Shown here one piece after another: positions 12,990-24,754 of a stretch of DNA of 64,000 nt. The position numbers and the translations under genes were made by a program. Numbering within the stretch: the stretch's first letter is position 1; each line of letters opens with the position of its first letter. A model generated the notes under the pieces. The model had not been told where the DNA came from. It ran no database searches and saw nothing but the letters and a program-made list of their open reading frames with translations. The DNA comes from Pleurodeles waltl (taxonomy: Eukaryota > Chordata > Amphibia > Caudata > Salamandridae). The stretch is taken from assembly GCF_031143425.1 (NCBI RefSeq), contig NC_090438.1, forward strand, positions 774,329,138-774,393,137, in the 5' to 3' direction.

Positions 12990-13335
12990 TCCCCATCTCT
13001 CTAACCGATTGCAACTAGTTCCAGACAATGTCATCATTCGACCAATGCCTGTTTGTCCCCAATCGCTAAACCCATCGCTGTTCACAATAAAGCAATTTAT
13101 TTGCACACTGGAGCTTATTGCCTGTCACCTTCCCCAAAACTACCCATCTCAAATCGCTCTCAGTGTGTCCCAAATTCAGAAAATGCCCTGTGAGCTTTAA
13201 GTTATCTTTGTCACATCTGATGTTGCGATGGTGCTCCGCGATGTTGATTTGTCTGCACTTTCACTTTCGAGTAGGCATTCCTATGTAATGCAGGTTAAAC
13301 GGACAAGTAAAGCTATAGACTACATTTGATGAATT
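12990..13335 (-). pseudogene. Penelope-like element, GIY-YIG endonuclease remnant
   Basis: On the minus strand, from about 13,290 downward, the translation reads LHYIG, then a basic segment, then AEHHRNIRCDKDN, then LTGHFLNLGHTESDLRW. This is the layout of the C-terminal GIY-YIG domain of Penelope-like retroelements: a Tyr-Ile-Gly motif, a short Arg/Lys region, an EH(R/K)SNIR motif, then a His-Phe-(x)n-Gly-His block. Stops interrupt the frame. In this family the domain makes the target-site nick for reverse transcription. No matching RT domain lies next to it; upstream on this strand the sequence becomes L1. A fragment only. Confidence 0.65.
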
Positions 13336-13539
13336 GAAATTTGTATGTGTCATTAATACCCGTAGCGTTATCAAGCCAAGGTCTACTGTTTTTTTGTTTG
13401 CTTTTTAATCAAATGTTTATTATGATTAGCAAGGCAAGCATCACAACTTTCCCAATAATTTATCATGCTTCGGAGGCACCTCCGTGCCTCATATATTGGC
13501 TTCTCCTGGTGAGCACAACAGTTGACTCCTCTGTGCTAG

Positions 13540-15360
13540 GCCTACAGCGAAGGAGGTGTTGGCTGTTTCCAGTGATGGGTGATATCCATTTTCTGGAAGG
13601 GCAGGCCGAGTCCTGCTCGGTGGAGCACAGCATGGAGAAAGGACCAAGAGACGGAGTAGAATGCCTGTTGAAAATCAATCAAAAGGAGGGCCCGATCACG
13701 GTTCAGGTGAAGAGATTGAGTAAATGCCACCTGTATCCTACGGATGCAGTGTGGAGTGCTTCTACCTGGCATATAGCCGCAATGGTCAGAGTGTATAAGA
13801 TGAAGCAAAGTCTGACTTGATCTAGTTGCTAACGCATAGATTTTAATGTCAACGTTAATAAAGGAGATTGGTCAATAGGGTGAACAGTGATCAGCAGGCT
13901 ATGGGTATTACAACAATCGTTGCCTTATCCAAGTCGGAGAAAGAGCCATAGGAGAGTGCCTCTCCATAGAGAGCCAACAGATGGGGCACTAGAAGGGGGT
14001 GGTAGCGTTTGAGGTATTCAGCAGAGAAGCAGTCAGGGCCTGGGGCTTTGCCTGTCAGGAGACCAGGTATGGCTTGGTCCACTTCATTGGCCATTAGGGG
14101 CAGATCTAACTCACAGGCCAGGGAAGGCGGAAATAAAGATAAAGGCAAGTCTTGCAGGAGGGGACTCTTAGCCTCACATCGGGTGGAGGGGTGGAGCAAA
14201 TACATCGACGTTTTAGTAGAACATTGTAAACCTTTGGGCAATCACTGATGGCTCCTTGCAAAGGGCACCGAGGGGTCTCTGACAGCCAGCGCTATCCTAT
14301 TGAAGATACCGTGAGTCACTAGCTAGTATGATAGCTTGCCGGATTTGTCTCCACATTTGTAAACACGCTGGGTTTTATGCCTTCCAGCACTGTTTCGCCT
14401 CTTCCAGGGAAACCTGTTAGTTGGATTGCGCTGCTGCCAACTAGAGACCAAGATCACTTGAACTAGGGCCACCCATTTGCCTTTTCAACATAAGAATCTG
14501 GGATTCTAAATCTACTAATAGTGCTTGTTGTGCTTGTTCTTTCCGGCACACATATCCCTTGAGGAGCCCCCATAGGGTAAGTCTAATCGCCACCCATATT
14601 GCTGCAGCTGAGGCCACTGAGTCCGCATTGATCCGGAAGAAGGTTTGCACCTTCTCGTCTACAAATGCGGCACACTCCAAATCCAAGAGATGGCACACAC
14701 TAAACCTCCATAGCAGCTGACACTCGAGTGGAAGGGGTGTGTGGTCACATATGCCTTGTGGTAAGATCTGGATGGACTGTAAGGGTAGAAGGTCTCTGGC
14801 TGGAAGCCAAAGGAGGTCAATCCTCCACTCAGTGTGAGGAGCTGAAGAGTGATGAGTATAGGACTATCTTAATGGATTCCATATGCGCCAAGCATCACAG
14901 AGGCCCATAGAGTCAGCCTGGGAAACCAAGAATGAGAAGCCCATCCACCTACAGTGGCTTAGAGCATCGGACATGTTCATTGTAAGGTAGGGGACTGTGT
15001 TAAAGTCTCCACCCATCAGGGTTGTTCCCAGTGGATAAGCCAGCACCAGAGATCGAACTGCCTTTAGAGTGGTCTGCAGGAGCTGCTAGGGGATTTAGCA
15101 GGAGTTGTGATGTTTTGCTCCCATACGTCCCTCAAGCCTCACACACTTCCCCTGGGGGTCCTTATGAACCCTGATGACTGTCATGGGAAGGGTTTTATGC
15201 AGCAGCATTGCGACTCTCCCGACCCCCTAGTGAAAACTGCATGATAGACCCGATCACATCCAAATCAACTCAGGAAGGGGCATGAGGTGAGTTTCTTTAA
15301 TGACCTTTAAATGCATTTTAAGAGACCGTTGATATTCCAGGAAATAACCCTAATCTTTGC
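13540..15360 (-). pseudogene. L1-type LINE ORF2 (endonuclease and reverse transcriptase), broken
   Basis: Read on the minus strand. An apurinic-type endonuclease segment contains an ETHL motif (about 15.26-15.35 kb) and GGDFN (about 15.00-15.02 kb). The RT region follows, with GKAPGPD near 14.03 kb, the PGRST...IRR segment near 13.75 kb and the A-box FQQAFYSVSW near 13.65 kb. The usual A-box is FEKAFD, so the catalytic Asp has become Tyr. Homology ends at about 13.56 kb, before the YADD box, so the palm and C-terminus are missing. Multiple stops and frameshifts show it is dead. In L1 elements this protein nicks target DNA and copies the element RNA. ORF1 of the same copy lies upstream (higher coordinates). 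Confidence 0.85.
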
Positions 15361-15939
15361 GGAGGCTTGTTAGAGAAGTATGTTAGAGAAGAATGTGTTG
15401 GAGTAGGGGACCACACTGTGGAGGGCTGGTTAACTCATGGTTCCCTAGAGCCGAGACCAGAGGAGGAAAGTGACACAGTTGAGAGTTTGGCCAATGAATA
15501 CCTGAAAAAGGAAAGCACAATAAAACAACAATCCCAATCATAACAGAAATCCCCCCAATCTCCACCCCACCTCATACTTCCTTCCCTGAAGCATATGTTG
15601 CCCTGCAAAAGAACATAAAAGAAAAACTTGGAGGGTAAAGCTCAGGTGGTGTTGTCACCCACATAAAGGATCATAATGCCTGACAGCAATTGTAAATATG
15701 AGGAATTCACTAAACCCCCAAGAACAAGGAGTCTGGTGGGGGGCACTGCAATTCCCACACTTCAGGAGGTCCTTGGAAATGCCCTCATTATGAGACAGTC
15801 ACTGCCTGTTCAGAAAAGTGAGAAGGAAATAGCGTAAAGGGGTCTAGTGTACATTGTAAATCCCCCCGGAGTATTAGTGAGGTTCATGTCTGGGTCTGCT
15901 TCACCTCGGTTATCTTCCACTGGAGATGGGCTCATAAAA

Positions 15940-16750
15940 TCTGTCACCCACTTTGGCCGGTTCGGTTTTCCTACAGCACAAATGTTTTCTCAGGGGCCCC
16001 CAGGTGAGAAGTGGTTGGGGGGACCCACAGTCCCCAAAACTATCTGTTCAGCCATCCCTGTGGCCCACAGTCGCTGCTCCATCACCCATTCCCAGGCCTG
16101 CTCAGCTGTGTAAAAAAAATAAGTAGGTTAATTAAAGATGACCTTAAGACAGGCCAGGAACAAAATCATGTAGCGGATGTTGAGAGTGCGGAGCTTCTGT
16201 TTTCAAAGGAACATCACTTCTGTTGAATCGCTCTAGTGTAGTCCAGAAAGATCAGAATCTTGGCATTAAGGTTACAGAGACCCTGTTGGTTTCGAGCCTC
16301 GTGCAGAATTGTGTTGCGGAAAGTTCAGGATGCGCGCTATGCCGGGGGGAGGTGCCACAGGCGGAGGCCTTGGTTAGGGCATGATGCGCTCTTTCCACCA
16401 CAAAGCAGTGAGACAGTTTATCTGCCGAGATCCAAGAGTGGAACCACTCCCCCAGGATGTCACTCATTCCGTCCTCGACTCCGCCGAGAGTCCAATAAGG
16501 CACAGATTATTACGTCAGGAGCGATTTTCACCATCCTCTGCCCTTATATACAATACAGTCACTGTGGACAACAATTAGAACACTTGATGCTTAAGAGTTA
16601 CAACATCATCTTCTGTTTCTGAAATCTGTGTTTCAGTCTTGGTCACTCATTCAGGGATCTTTCGTAAGCCATGGCTCAGGAAGGAGAGGTCAACACAGAC
16701 ACAATTAGACCTGACTTTCACTGCATCCCTAGAGTCTTGGATTGCCTTAC
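15940..16750 (-). pseudogene. L1-type LINE ORF1 remnant (RNA-binding protein)
   Basis: The minus-strand translation shows a coiled-coil-like stretch (about 16.60-16.69 kb), then AEDGENRS-RNN, matching the (D/E)LENRSRRNNIR signature at the coiled-coil/RRM junction. Next comes a VERAHHAL segment (IERAHR in intact proteins) near 16.41 kb and a C-terminal DYTRAIQQK segment near 16.23 kb. The order and its position just upstream of ORF2 on the same strand fit L1 ORF1, an RNA chaperone of the retrotransposition particle. Stops and frame changes throughout. Confidence 0.7.
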
Positions 16751-18284
16751 AGACAGCCTGTAAGACTACAAGTGGCTAAGGCGGGGCAGCAGAAGGGGGT
16801 CCTCCTCAGCTCCCCTGGTGTCCAATGTTGCAACTGTGTATTGGTCCATTTGGTCTGCTCTGTCATTGGAAGGAGGGGGTTGCCATGGCCTATCCTCGGG
16901 TGCAGGAAGGAATGTGAGAGGGAAAGGCAACATGTCTGGGAGCAGACCTGCTTGCCTTTGGGCAGTATGAGCAGGCCACCCCCACAAGTCCTACATTTCA
17001 CAGCAACGCACCGCTGCACTGTAGGGTATGTTGTGTAGGTTGAGGGAGCCCACCAATGGGTAAGGCCAGGAGATCCACTGGTTCCAACCCGCTTGCCCAG
17101 GGCAGCACAAGCAGTCGGCAGCCTGGCCCTATCTGTGAGGTGATTACTCGGGTGGAAAAAGGGTGGTGAGGCAGGAGCCATGCTCCACTGAGCTCCCCCT
17201 TGGCATCCCTGCAGACACCAGCATCCAAGTCCTGAGGTCCCACAGGGACAGCCCCCGAAGCAACTCTATCCAGGAGCCAGGTGCAGCCATCAAACAGGGC
17301 AAGGGGGCTGAGGAAATGCTCAGGTGGTGTGGTGGAACAGGGCCACCACATGTCTCCTCTATAGGTGCCGCCCAGTGGATGTCCCACTCAGTGCCTCAAT
17401 GGGGCTCCAAATTTGCACAGTGTATCATTCAGGGATAATATGTTCAGTGTTGGGGGGTGGATTACAGCGCTCCCCCTGCGTGGTACTCAAGGACCCCTGC
17501 ACCCCACCAATTGACCAAAGTGTAGCAGCATGACCATAAATCCCATGAGACTGCGCAGTTCTAATTATGTGCCCTCCCCTGCCAACCAGCTGCCCCTGGG
17601 GTCCACAATCCCTAGAAACAGGTCAGGGGCAGTGAAGGTCATGGTGGCCCCCCAGCAGGCTCCAGCCCCAGGGGAGAAAAAAGGAGGAAGGCAGAGGCCC
17701 CGCAGGTCAGGCATGCAATGACCCCAGGATCGGGCCCTTCAATTCAGCATGTGTCTCAGGCAGTCCCCTGTGTCTCGCAGCACATGAACGCCCCACCTCA
17801 CCTCCTGGCTGGGTGCACCAAGGGCTGCCATCACCAGCCAACAGTCATCCCTGGGGCAGCCCAGGTCCCGCTGTCGACCAAGTCCCCCGTTGCCACTCTG
17901 CAGCTTCCAGGTGCCCAGGGAGAAAACACTACCGCCTGGGAGCAGACCAATCCAGATTTTGGTGTCACCAATCTCAAGTCCACTTCCTTTGCCACTTCAA
18001 TGGTTGCATGGAGTTCCACACTGCCACAGAAAGCAGGTAAGGGGGGTGCCGACCCCACATCAGCCCCTCCGAGTCACACAGGAAGCACAGGCCAATCCAC
18101 GCAATGTGTTCTTTTGGTCCGGCCCAACGCTGCGGCCTCCATCGTCAAAGTGGGATCTACACAGCCCCGGGTGAGGCCTCCCCAGGATTCATCAGGCATC
18201 TGTGGGAGGACAGGAACAGGGAGTCTCCCTACACTTCTAGCAGTAGGGGGCCTATCGGGGAGTTAAAGGTATGCTGTCAGAAGC
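16751..18284 (-). other. Probable L1 5' region (GC-rich)
   Basis: GC-rich sequence without recognisable protein homology. It lies between L1 ORF1 and the Harbinger remnant, so it is most simply the 5' untranslated region of the minus-strand L1. Open frames exist on both strands (17,718-18,266 on + is the longest) but look like chance frames in GC-rich DNA. The boundary with Harbinger is placed near 18,285, where transposase homology begins. Confidence 0.45.
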
Positions 18285-18483
18285 CCAGGGTAAAGCCTGC
18301 AAAATTGTGGCTACATGTGCAATGTTGCACAACATTGCAACAAGAAGGAGCATAACGGTTGAACCAATGGAGCCCGACTCAGATGAAGATGGTGATTCCT
18401 TACCACCCCATCACCCAGTAGACAGGACCAGTGCAGCAGAGGGCAGGCAAAGACGTGCTGACACCAGGCGCAACCATTTCTGA
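18285..18483 (+). pseudogene. Harbinger DDE transposase, C-terminal fragment
   Basis: The frame reads KACKIVATCAMLHNIATRR and continues through an acidic segment (DSDEDGDS) to a stop at 18,481-18,483. KIV-CA-LHNIA is the conserved end of the HARBI1-like transposase domain, and copy 1 has the equivalent FKIVVACAILHNIAT. All three catalytic residues lie upstream and are missing. The tail here (about 45 residues after HNIAT) continues past the point where copy 1 has a stop. Confidence 0.8.
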
Positions 18484-18684
18484 TGTAAGTAATGACAACA
18501 CTGCTGCAATATTATGTATTTCTGTAGTTAGAAACCTTATTACCTTGACTTCAGGTAACGTATGGGTCAAAAGGACATAGCCATGAACCCTAGGCTAACA
18601 TGTGCGATTAACAGTGTCACACTAATAGCATCATAGTAAAACTGTACAGCTACAAGTTACGATAGTCCCCTGTAGGCCTTAACA

Positions 18685-20400
18685 TTACTTCCTACGTCCA
18701 TGCACTCCACTTGAGTGCTCAGTGGCCTCACTGGCACCTCTTGTAGCGAGTTCACCGGCAGTACTGTGTCTGGTACTGCGATGCCTAGGATCCATCACAG
18801 GGGCTGTAAGACTGCTGAGGCTAGAGAACTCCTCACTATCCCCACCACCAAGTTTGCTGTTTGTAGCACTGTGTGCTGTCTGCATTGCATCCAGGACATT
18901 GGTTATTTGCACCAAACCCTGTGCAATGACCCGACTGCAGTGTGCCATCTCCTCCTGTATGCTCACAGCATGTCGTAAAAATTAAGGCAGTTGAGCTAGC
19001 AACCCGATTGACCGATCTGCAGAACCCATCAAACCTTCCTATAAATTGGTGATGGCGCCTATGGTGGCTGACACGCTCCTGCTGAATCTCAGTGCAGAGG
19101 TCCCTAATGGCATTTGTCAACTCCTTTGTGTTTTCGGCTGCTGTCTGCTGTCCCTCATTCAGAGACTCCAACTGCTTGTTCATTGACCCAATGTTTTCAT
19201 TGAGTGCATCCATCTGCTTGTGCAGTACTCCCATATTGTCATTATGAGACTCAAACTGCCTGTGCATTGCGCTCATGTTCTGATCGATTGACGCCAACTG
19301 CCTGTGCATTGACCTCATGTGTTTGCATTGCAGGCGCTGCACTTTCAGCATGGAAGCTTCAAGGCCGCCGAAGATTGATGGGCCCTCTCCTTCCTCTGTG
19401 AATTGTCTGCCTGCATCATGTCACCTCCCGAGGGGAGTTGACTGATGCTGGAGCAGAGCCTGCTGTCTTCCTGTGGATCTAGCCTCTGGGGTGGTGTGGG
19501 GACTTCATCCGGCATCTCATCTGAGTCCTGGTTATACTCTGAGAGAGGTAACACTCTTGCCCTGCGTCTTGTTGGTGCAATACTAAAAGACTCACTTGTG
19601 TTGGAGTCGGACTGTGGCTGTGTTTCAACATTCCCCACATTTCCACCTTCTGCTGCAGCAGGGCCCGGGACATCTACAACAACAATGTGCAGCATGTAAT
19701 TTATGTATATATCACATTAAGTTGCACAATAGTAAAAATTGTACTCTGACATCGTATCACTGTGAGTTGTGTGTGTTGTTTCTCTGTGTGGCTGAACATC
19801 AACTTGCTTTTTATGTGGTATTTTGACTTTAGGGTTGTGGACTACCACCCCCATAAGGCATAGTTGGGTTATATGTAAGATGTGGCATGGACTACTTATC
19901 ACAATGCATCTCAGTAATTGCAATTTTCTAGGGGGCATTTGTACATGCTCATATGGGGATACACATAATTGCTGGCATTACCTTTGCTGGTGCTGGGTGT
20001 CCCTGAGGTGTCAATGTCAGTGACACCACTGATAGCTTCAAGTAGCAGTGTGGACTCCACCATGTATTCCATTGGTGTGGACGGTGTCTGGATGGATGGT
20101 CCTCCTCTGGTGCTCCTTTAGCCTGCTGGCTGCCCTTTCTTTGGCACGGTAACGCAGGTCATACCATCTCTTGCGTATCTCCTCCACAGAGAACTGCGCA
20201 ACACACACTCTGCATATCTTGGTCTGGATTTCTGACCACAGTTTCCTCTTCTCACTTTCAGGTACCTGGAGTGAGTTCTTCCCAAAGAGTTTGTCATGGT
20301 TCCTGACCACCTCCTCAGTGAGCACCTCCAATTCCTACTCACTGAATTTGAGCTTGCGCTTCCTTTCTCACTTGTCCTTCACCTTCCCATCATTGGCCAT
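18685..20400 (-). pseudogene. Harbinger Myb/SANT-like DNA-binding protein, broken
   Basis: The minus-strand N-terminal exon (20,400 to about 19,980) encodes a Myb/SANT-like domain: LTEEVVRNHDKLFGK, then LWSEIQTKI, then EEIRKRWYDLRYRAKERAA, with the spaced Trp residues typical of the fold. Two in-frame stops occur within the first 25 codons. A likely donor (AAAG/GTAATG, near 19,980) and acceptor (TTGTAG/ATGTCC, near 19,672) bound an intron. Downstream, about 19.15-19.32 kb, four consecutive ~14-residue units (SMHRQLASIDQNM type) form a predicted coiled coil. The protein ends near 18,685. In this family the partner binds subterminal DNA and helps import the transposase. Several frame changes; not functional as it stands. 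Confidence 0.75.
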
Positions 20401-20796
20401 GTTGCAGTTTGGTCCTTGAAGGCTCACAAAGCTGGCTCCCTGGTGCTGGGCTGTGTCTCTGTTCCTGCTCCTGTGGGTGTGGCTCCTGGAAACAGCATGA
20501 GCTGACTCACTTACTGGTTGTGATGTCATCAGGCTGTTCCAGTTTGCTGTTTACGCAATGTGTGATTTTCAAATTCCGAATCGCTATTGATTTCCTATTC
20601 GGTATTTGCTACTCGCAAATTGCGTTTGCAAATTTAAAGAAATCGCAATTACAGACTTGCAATTTTGATACATCCAATTTTGCATTTCTAAAATATCGAT
20701 TTCCTAAAATTCGCCATTTAAGAAATGCAAACCAGGAGCTTGATACATCTGGCCCAATATGTGGAAATGACACCACTAAATGTACTGATCTGTTCT

Positions 20797-21370
20797 AAAC
20801 ATATTAAAATATTTGTTTCCAACACACTTCAGAATTAACAAAAATGTGCTTCATTTGTGCTTTGCCGTTTCTGATATATTCTGAAATACTTGAACAGTTC
20901 ATTTAAATGTTATTGTGTGCTAAAAAAAACTTTCCTCTACCCTCAGGTTCCAGCAAGATTTTCACATAGAACCTTCCACTTTGAAGTTGGAGAAAGAAAA
21001 GTAAGCACTAAGCTTTGTTCGAAGACACAGCCTGACATTTGACATCTGTTTTTGAACGCACAGCAAATGTGACAAAATAAGAACAAGATTTACTGTCCTC
21101 TTTACAGAAAGGAGCACTTCTGGAAGAATACAAGGAGAGGTAATGTGAAAAGGCTTTGCTCCTTGGAAGGGACGAACTGAACATGGACAGCCTAACATAA
21201 GTAAAGCCAGCAAACAGAAAGCCAGAAAATGTGACTTACAAACCAAAAAGCCAGTGGTAAGCAGCAGGAGGAATACATTCCAAAGGAAGATTTTTTTCTG
21301 AATGCCCCTAAAATGTCCTTAGCAAACCATACAGCTGCACTGTCTGGTGGGCTTTGACCTAAAAATTATC
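20797..21370 (+). repeat. Dispersed repeat, copy 2 of 2
   Basis: Diverged direct duplicate of 9096-9670, same orientation, aligned over nearly its whole length with small indels. It starts about 40 bases after the Harbinger terminus. No coding capacity recognised. Confidence 0.75.
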
Positions 21371-22180
21371 CTTTCTGTAGGCTTCAAGGCCAAGTCCCTG
21401 CATCTGCACCGTGGGAAGCAGCAGCAGGAATATATTCCAAGCTGCCTCAGAATCAAAAAAGTACACTCTTCAATGGCTGTTTTGGGCAGCTGCAATATCC
21501 TACATGCATTTTGTGAAGATCAGGTGTAAAATGTTCCTGTGCCTTGAGGGGAGACAAGCTGCTTTTTTTGCACCCCCTCCTTCTCGCCTCCCACTGGGAT
21601 CATCTTAGATTAGCTTTCATTGCTGCTCAAAGCAACACAATAGATCCAAAAATGACCAGACTAAAATTAAAGAGATTCTAAGAACAAAAAAGAAAGGAAA
21701 GAAAAAAATATGAGGCAAATATTCTTCATCTATGTATCCAAAGCCTGGAACAACAGTTCACTGTATATAAGAACCAGATCATTCTTGTAGCTAACGAAAT
21801 AGTTTAAGATATATCTCTCCAAAGAGCATCTCATGTGTCTCTTATAATATTTTTCCTAGTTTTTAATCCAACCTGGGCTCACGTTCCACTTTCCTGATTA
21901 TTGTATACGTTTCAAATCGCCTCCAACAAGTCTCTATGTGCAGTTTATATCTGCCTCACAATTATTACATCTGAACTTTCAGCACCCAGACTATCTTTGC
22001 TGACACCTGGCTGCAGGGGTATGTGTCAGGAAAGATATTTCCCACTCTCACTTTTGATAGGAGGATATACTGGTAAAGTTAGCATCCCTGCACATTTTTG
22101 TCTAAGTTTCTGTTGTTCTGACCATATACAAATTGCATTTCCAGAATTTATTTGGGTCCCCCGAACGGTAGAGGAGTGAG
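21371..22180. other. Anonymous sequence
   Basis: No gene or element recognised. Confidence 0.35.
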
Positions 22181-22610
22181 ACTTAATGATTCTTTGGTTT
22201 GTTATGAGCGAGCAGGAAGTGCTCCGTCCATTCTGTTATCTCTCTTTGGGCTTGAAACCACACCCATGCCATGTCAGTCACTTACATTAGTTCGTGGGCT
22301 TGCCTTTTAAAAACCGCTTGCTTTCATTTTTGAAAGGCATGCATACGTCATGCCTTTTCCGGTGTTTAGCCCACCTACACAGCACCGATAAAGTAGCAAA
22401 AACATTTGAGGTTCGATGTTTTCAGCCCGGAGTCCGGACTACTTTATCTGTTTATTTTCCACGCAGCGCGATTGCGCTGCATTTCACGTAGCGCGATAGC
22501 GCTGCGTTATTTTTTTTTTTGCTTTACAACGCTAATAGCTCTAACTCGAACAAATGCGAGACCCGTTGCTTTGAAAATGCTTGTTTTTGAGGGTCAGGCG
22601 GCATCTTAGT
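22181..22610 (-). repeat. Candidate dispersed repeat with GC-rich hairpins
   Basis: Contains two successive self-complementary CpG-rich words, GCAGCGCGATTGCGCTGC (22,463-22,480) and CGTAGCGCGATAGCGCTGCG (about 22,487-22,506), and an inverted AAAGGCATGCATACGTCATGCCTTT segment near 22,340. CpG density is far above the surroundings, which suggests a recently inserted or selected module. Family not assigned. Confidence 0.4.
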
Positions 22611-23560
22611 GGGTAGTTATCGTTTTAAGGTTTATTTCAGATCATTTACAAAAACTAAACATCAGTGAAACCAGCGACAAATTTAAATCAATTCACTGCA
22701 TTTCATCATAACAGATAGAGAAGGGTTACCTATAAAGTTTTGTGTCTGTACAGGTGATTTCACTGATGTTATAGGTTAAGGACATTCACTGAACTCTCTT
22801 CCCTATACCAGAGAGAAACCACAAGCGTTTTTTTTTAAACTGATAAATGGACAGTGAGTGCAGAAAAAGTGTCATTTAAGTTTATAGTAATCCTGGTTTA
22901 CTCCTCGCTTATTTGTGGCATTCAGAAGTAAGCTAGGAGTAAGTGACAGCAAAAACGTTGTGAACTGGACCAAATCTCTGCACGTTCCCTGAAATACCTT
23001 GAGCTACGCGGAACTACTACACACCAGTTTTGCAGTGACTTCCCTTTCATATCATTAGTTTGAACCATGCCTCTCTTGCGTTTGGTGTGGTCTCTTTCAG
23101 TTAATGATCAGGTTACAAGCACTTTCACGATAAGACAGTCACTCATTCTGCAGCAACCATCGGCAGAGATGATATTGTGACTCACCTGTCTCCATGGTTA
23201 CGGTGGAGCGCGCATTGTCCTTCAATGGAAGACCCTTGAAAAGTGACATTTCCTATGGACGGTCACATCCTCGTCTTCTAGCTCCCCTGTTGCAGAAACA
23301 AAATCCATGGTGTTAAAACTGGATGCCTTTGAAACCGGCTCTTCAAGAGTTTAAAAAGACGACACAACATTGATCACGTAAGATTCAGAAAAAGGTATAT
23401 ATGAAACTAGGCAACCCTGTCCAACATAAGGGACATTGAGTTCAAGGGAGAATCATGTGAAGAATGGTCTGCAGTGAATCAGTCACACGAAAAAAGTTAA
23501 GGTTATTCTTCTATACAGTATTGTGTTATAGAACCACAAAAGGGAGGGGGGGTCCCAAAA
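22611..23560. other. Anonymous sequence
   Basis: No gene or element recognised. Confidence 0.35.
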
Positions 23561-23619
23561 TGTGTTTTTCTCCCAATTCATTTTCCATTGACTTTTGTAT
23601 TGGATGTAGCACGAAAATG

Positions 23620-24037
23620 GATATCCATGAAATCTGAAAGGATTATAGTTTATGGTGTGCAGACGATCGTTTTTAGGTGCATTTTTAAAGTTATAGAACA
23701 TTTTATTTGAGTGGTATATGTGGCAGCTGTAGTTTAATGAACTTTTGTGAAAAGACAAGGCATTATGTGATTGGCTAATGACTGCCTTTACAAAAGTTAA
23801 AGATCACCATGTTGTTTTAAGCACACTTTGACTGTGTTCTGGGTTAGGCCTTTAGATATGGCTGTGTATTAGGTTTTTATATTTTTCCCATATTTATTAC
23901 TGAATTAAAGTTGTGATAGGTAGAGAAAATTAACTATTTAAAGTTTTCTACATATTCTAAAAACATGTATGGAATACCATGGTACTTCCCGGGATGTACT
24001 GCAGTACTTAAAAAAAAAAAAATCATGCGTGTGTGTA

Positions 24038-24132
<95 letters not shown>

Positions 24133-24720
24133 GTGTGTGTGTGCGTGTGTGTTAAACAAATTAAAAACACACTCTACTACACTAAATTTCACAAGTAAAG
24201 TGTACCAATTTTTACATATTCAGTTCTTTACAAACTAGTCTGTGGCATACTGCAGTAATACCTATAAATTGCAACACTACTTAAAAAAAATAAAAATATA
24301 TGTATACATGTTGAAAAAATTATAAATACACTGTCCTCCACTACATTTCAGTAATGTAGTGCACTACAGTGCATTTACAATTGTTTATATAGATATTGTT
24401 TGTTGTAACTAGCCAGGTGATTAGGTAGGGAACAACAATAAAATCTACTACTTACCTATATCTAAGGCCCTCACCCAGAACACAGCCAAATTGTATTGAA
24501 AACTATATGACTGCCTTTTACATTTTGTAAAGACATCCACAGATAGACAGACTCTGCCTTTTCATTGGCATGTACTGCGGCATACTGTAAAGTTACTGTG
24601 GTATACCGCAAAACAAAATATAACTAAGTATTTTCAGACTTATAACTTTAGCACTACTTGAACTATTTACACATACTACCAGAAATTACCATTTGAATCC
24701 TATAATCTATATTCCTGCTA
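23620..24720. repeat. Diverged foldback region around a dinucleotide tract
   Basis: GACTGCCTTTACAAAA...TGTGTTCTGGGTTAGGCCTTTAGATAT (about 23,785-23,860) recurs in inverted form at about 24,460-24,535. Weaker inverted similarity extends outward on both sides (GATTATAG and AAAGTTATA words). This fits an old foldback transposon with long inverted ends and the microsatellite in its loop. Confidence 0.5.
24028..24153. repeat. Palindromic (TG)n(TA)n(CA)n(TA)n(TG)n microsatellite
   Basis: Alternating purine-pyrimidine tract preceded by a 13-base poly-A (24,010-24,022). The order TG, TA, CA, TA, TG makes it largely self-complementary. Long alternating frames here are repeat artefacts. Confidence 0.95.
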
Positions 24721-24754
24721 CATTGCATCTACATCTTTTCATCCACTTGAGTGG

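Larger units (their letters stand above)
18285..20755 (-). mobile_element. Harbinger transposon copy 2, truncated
   Basis: The right terminus is TACATCTGGCCC (ends about 20,755), the same end as copy 1. Inside are a minus-strand Myb/SANT-like gene and, converging on it, only the last part of a plus-strand DDE transposase. The other terminus and most of the transposase are absent; the L1 begins at the break. Subterminal sequence at 20,570-20,750 carries TCGCA/TGCGA-type words like those of copy 1. Confidence 0.8.

Noticed and set aside
17718..18266. 182-codon plus-strand open frame
   Set aside because: GC-rich, antisense to the presumed L1 5' region, Pro/Ser/Thr-rich without domain, overlapping equally open frames on both strands.
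23934..24238. Short frames of alternating Ile-Tyr and Cys-Val
   Set aside because: Translation of the dinucleotide microsatellite.
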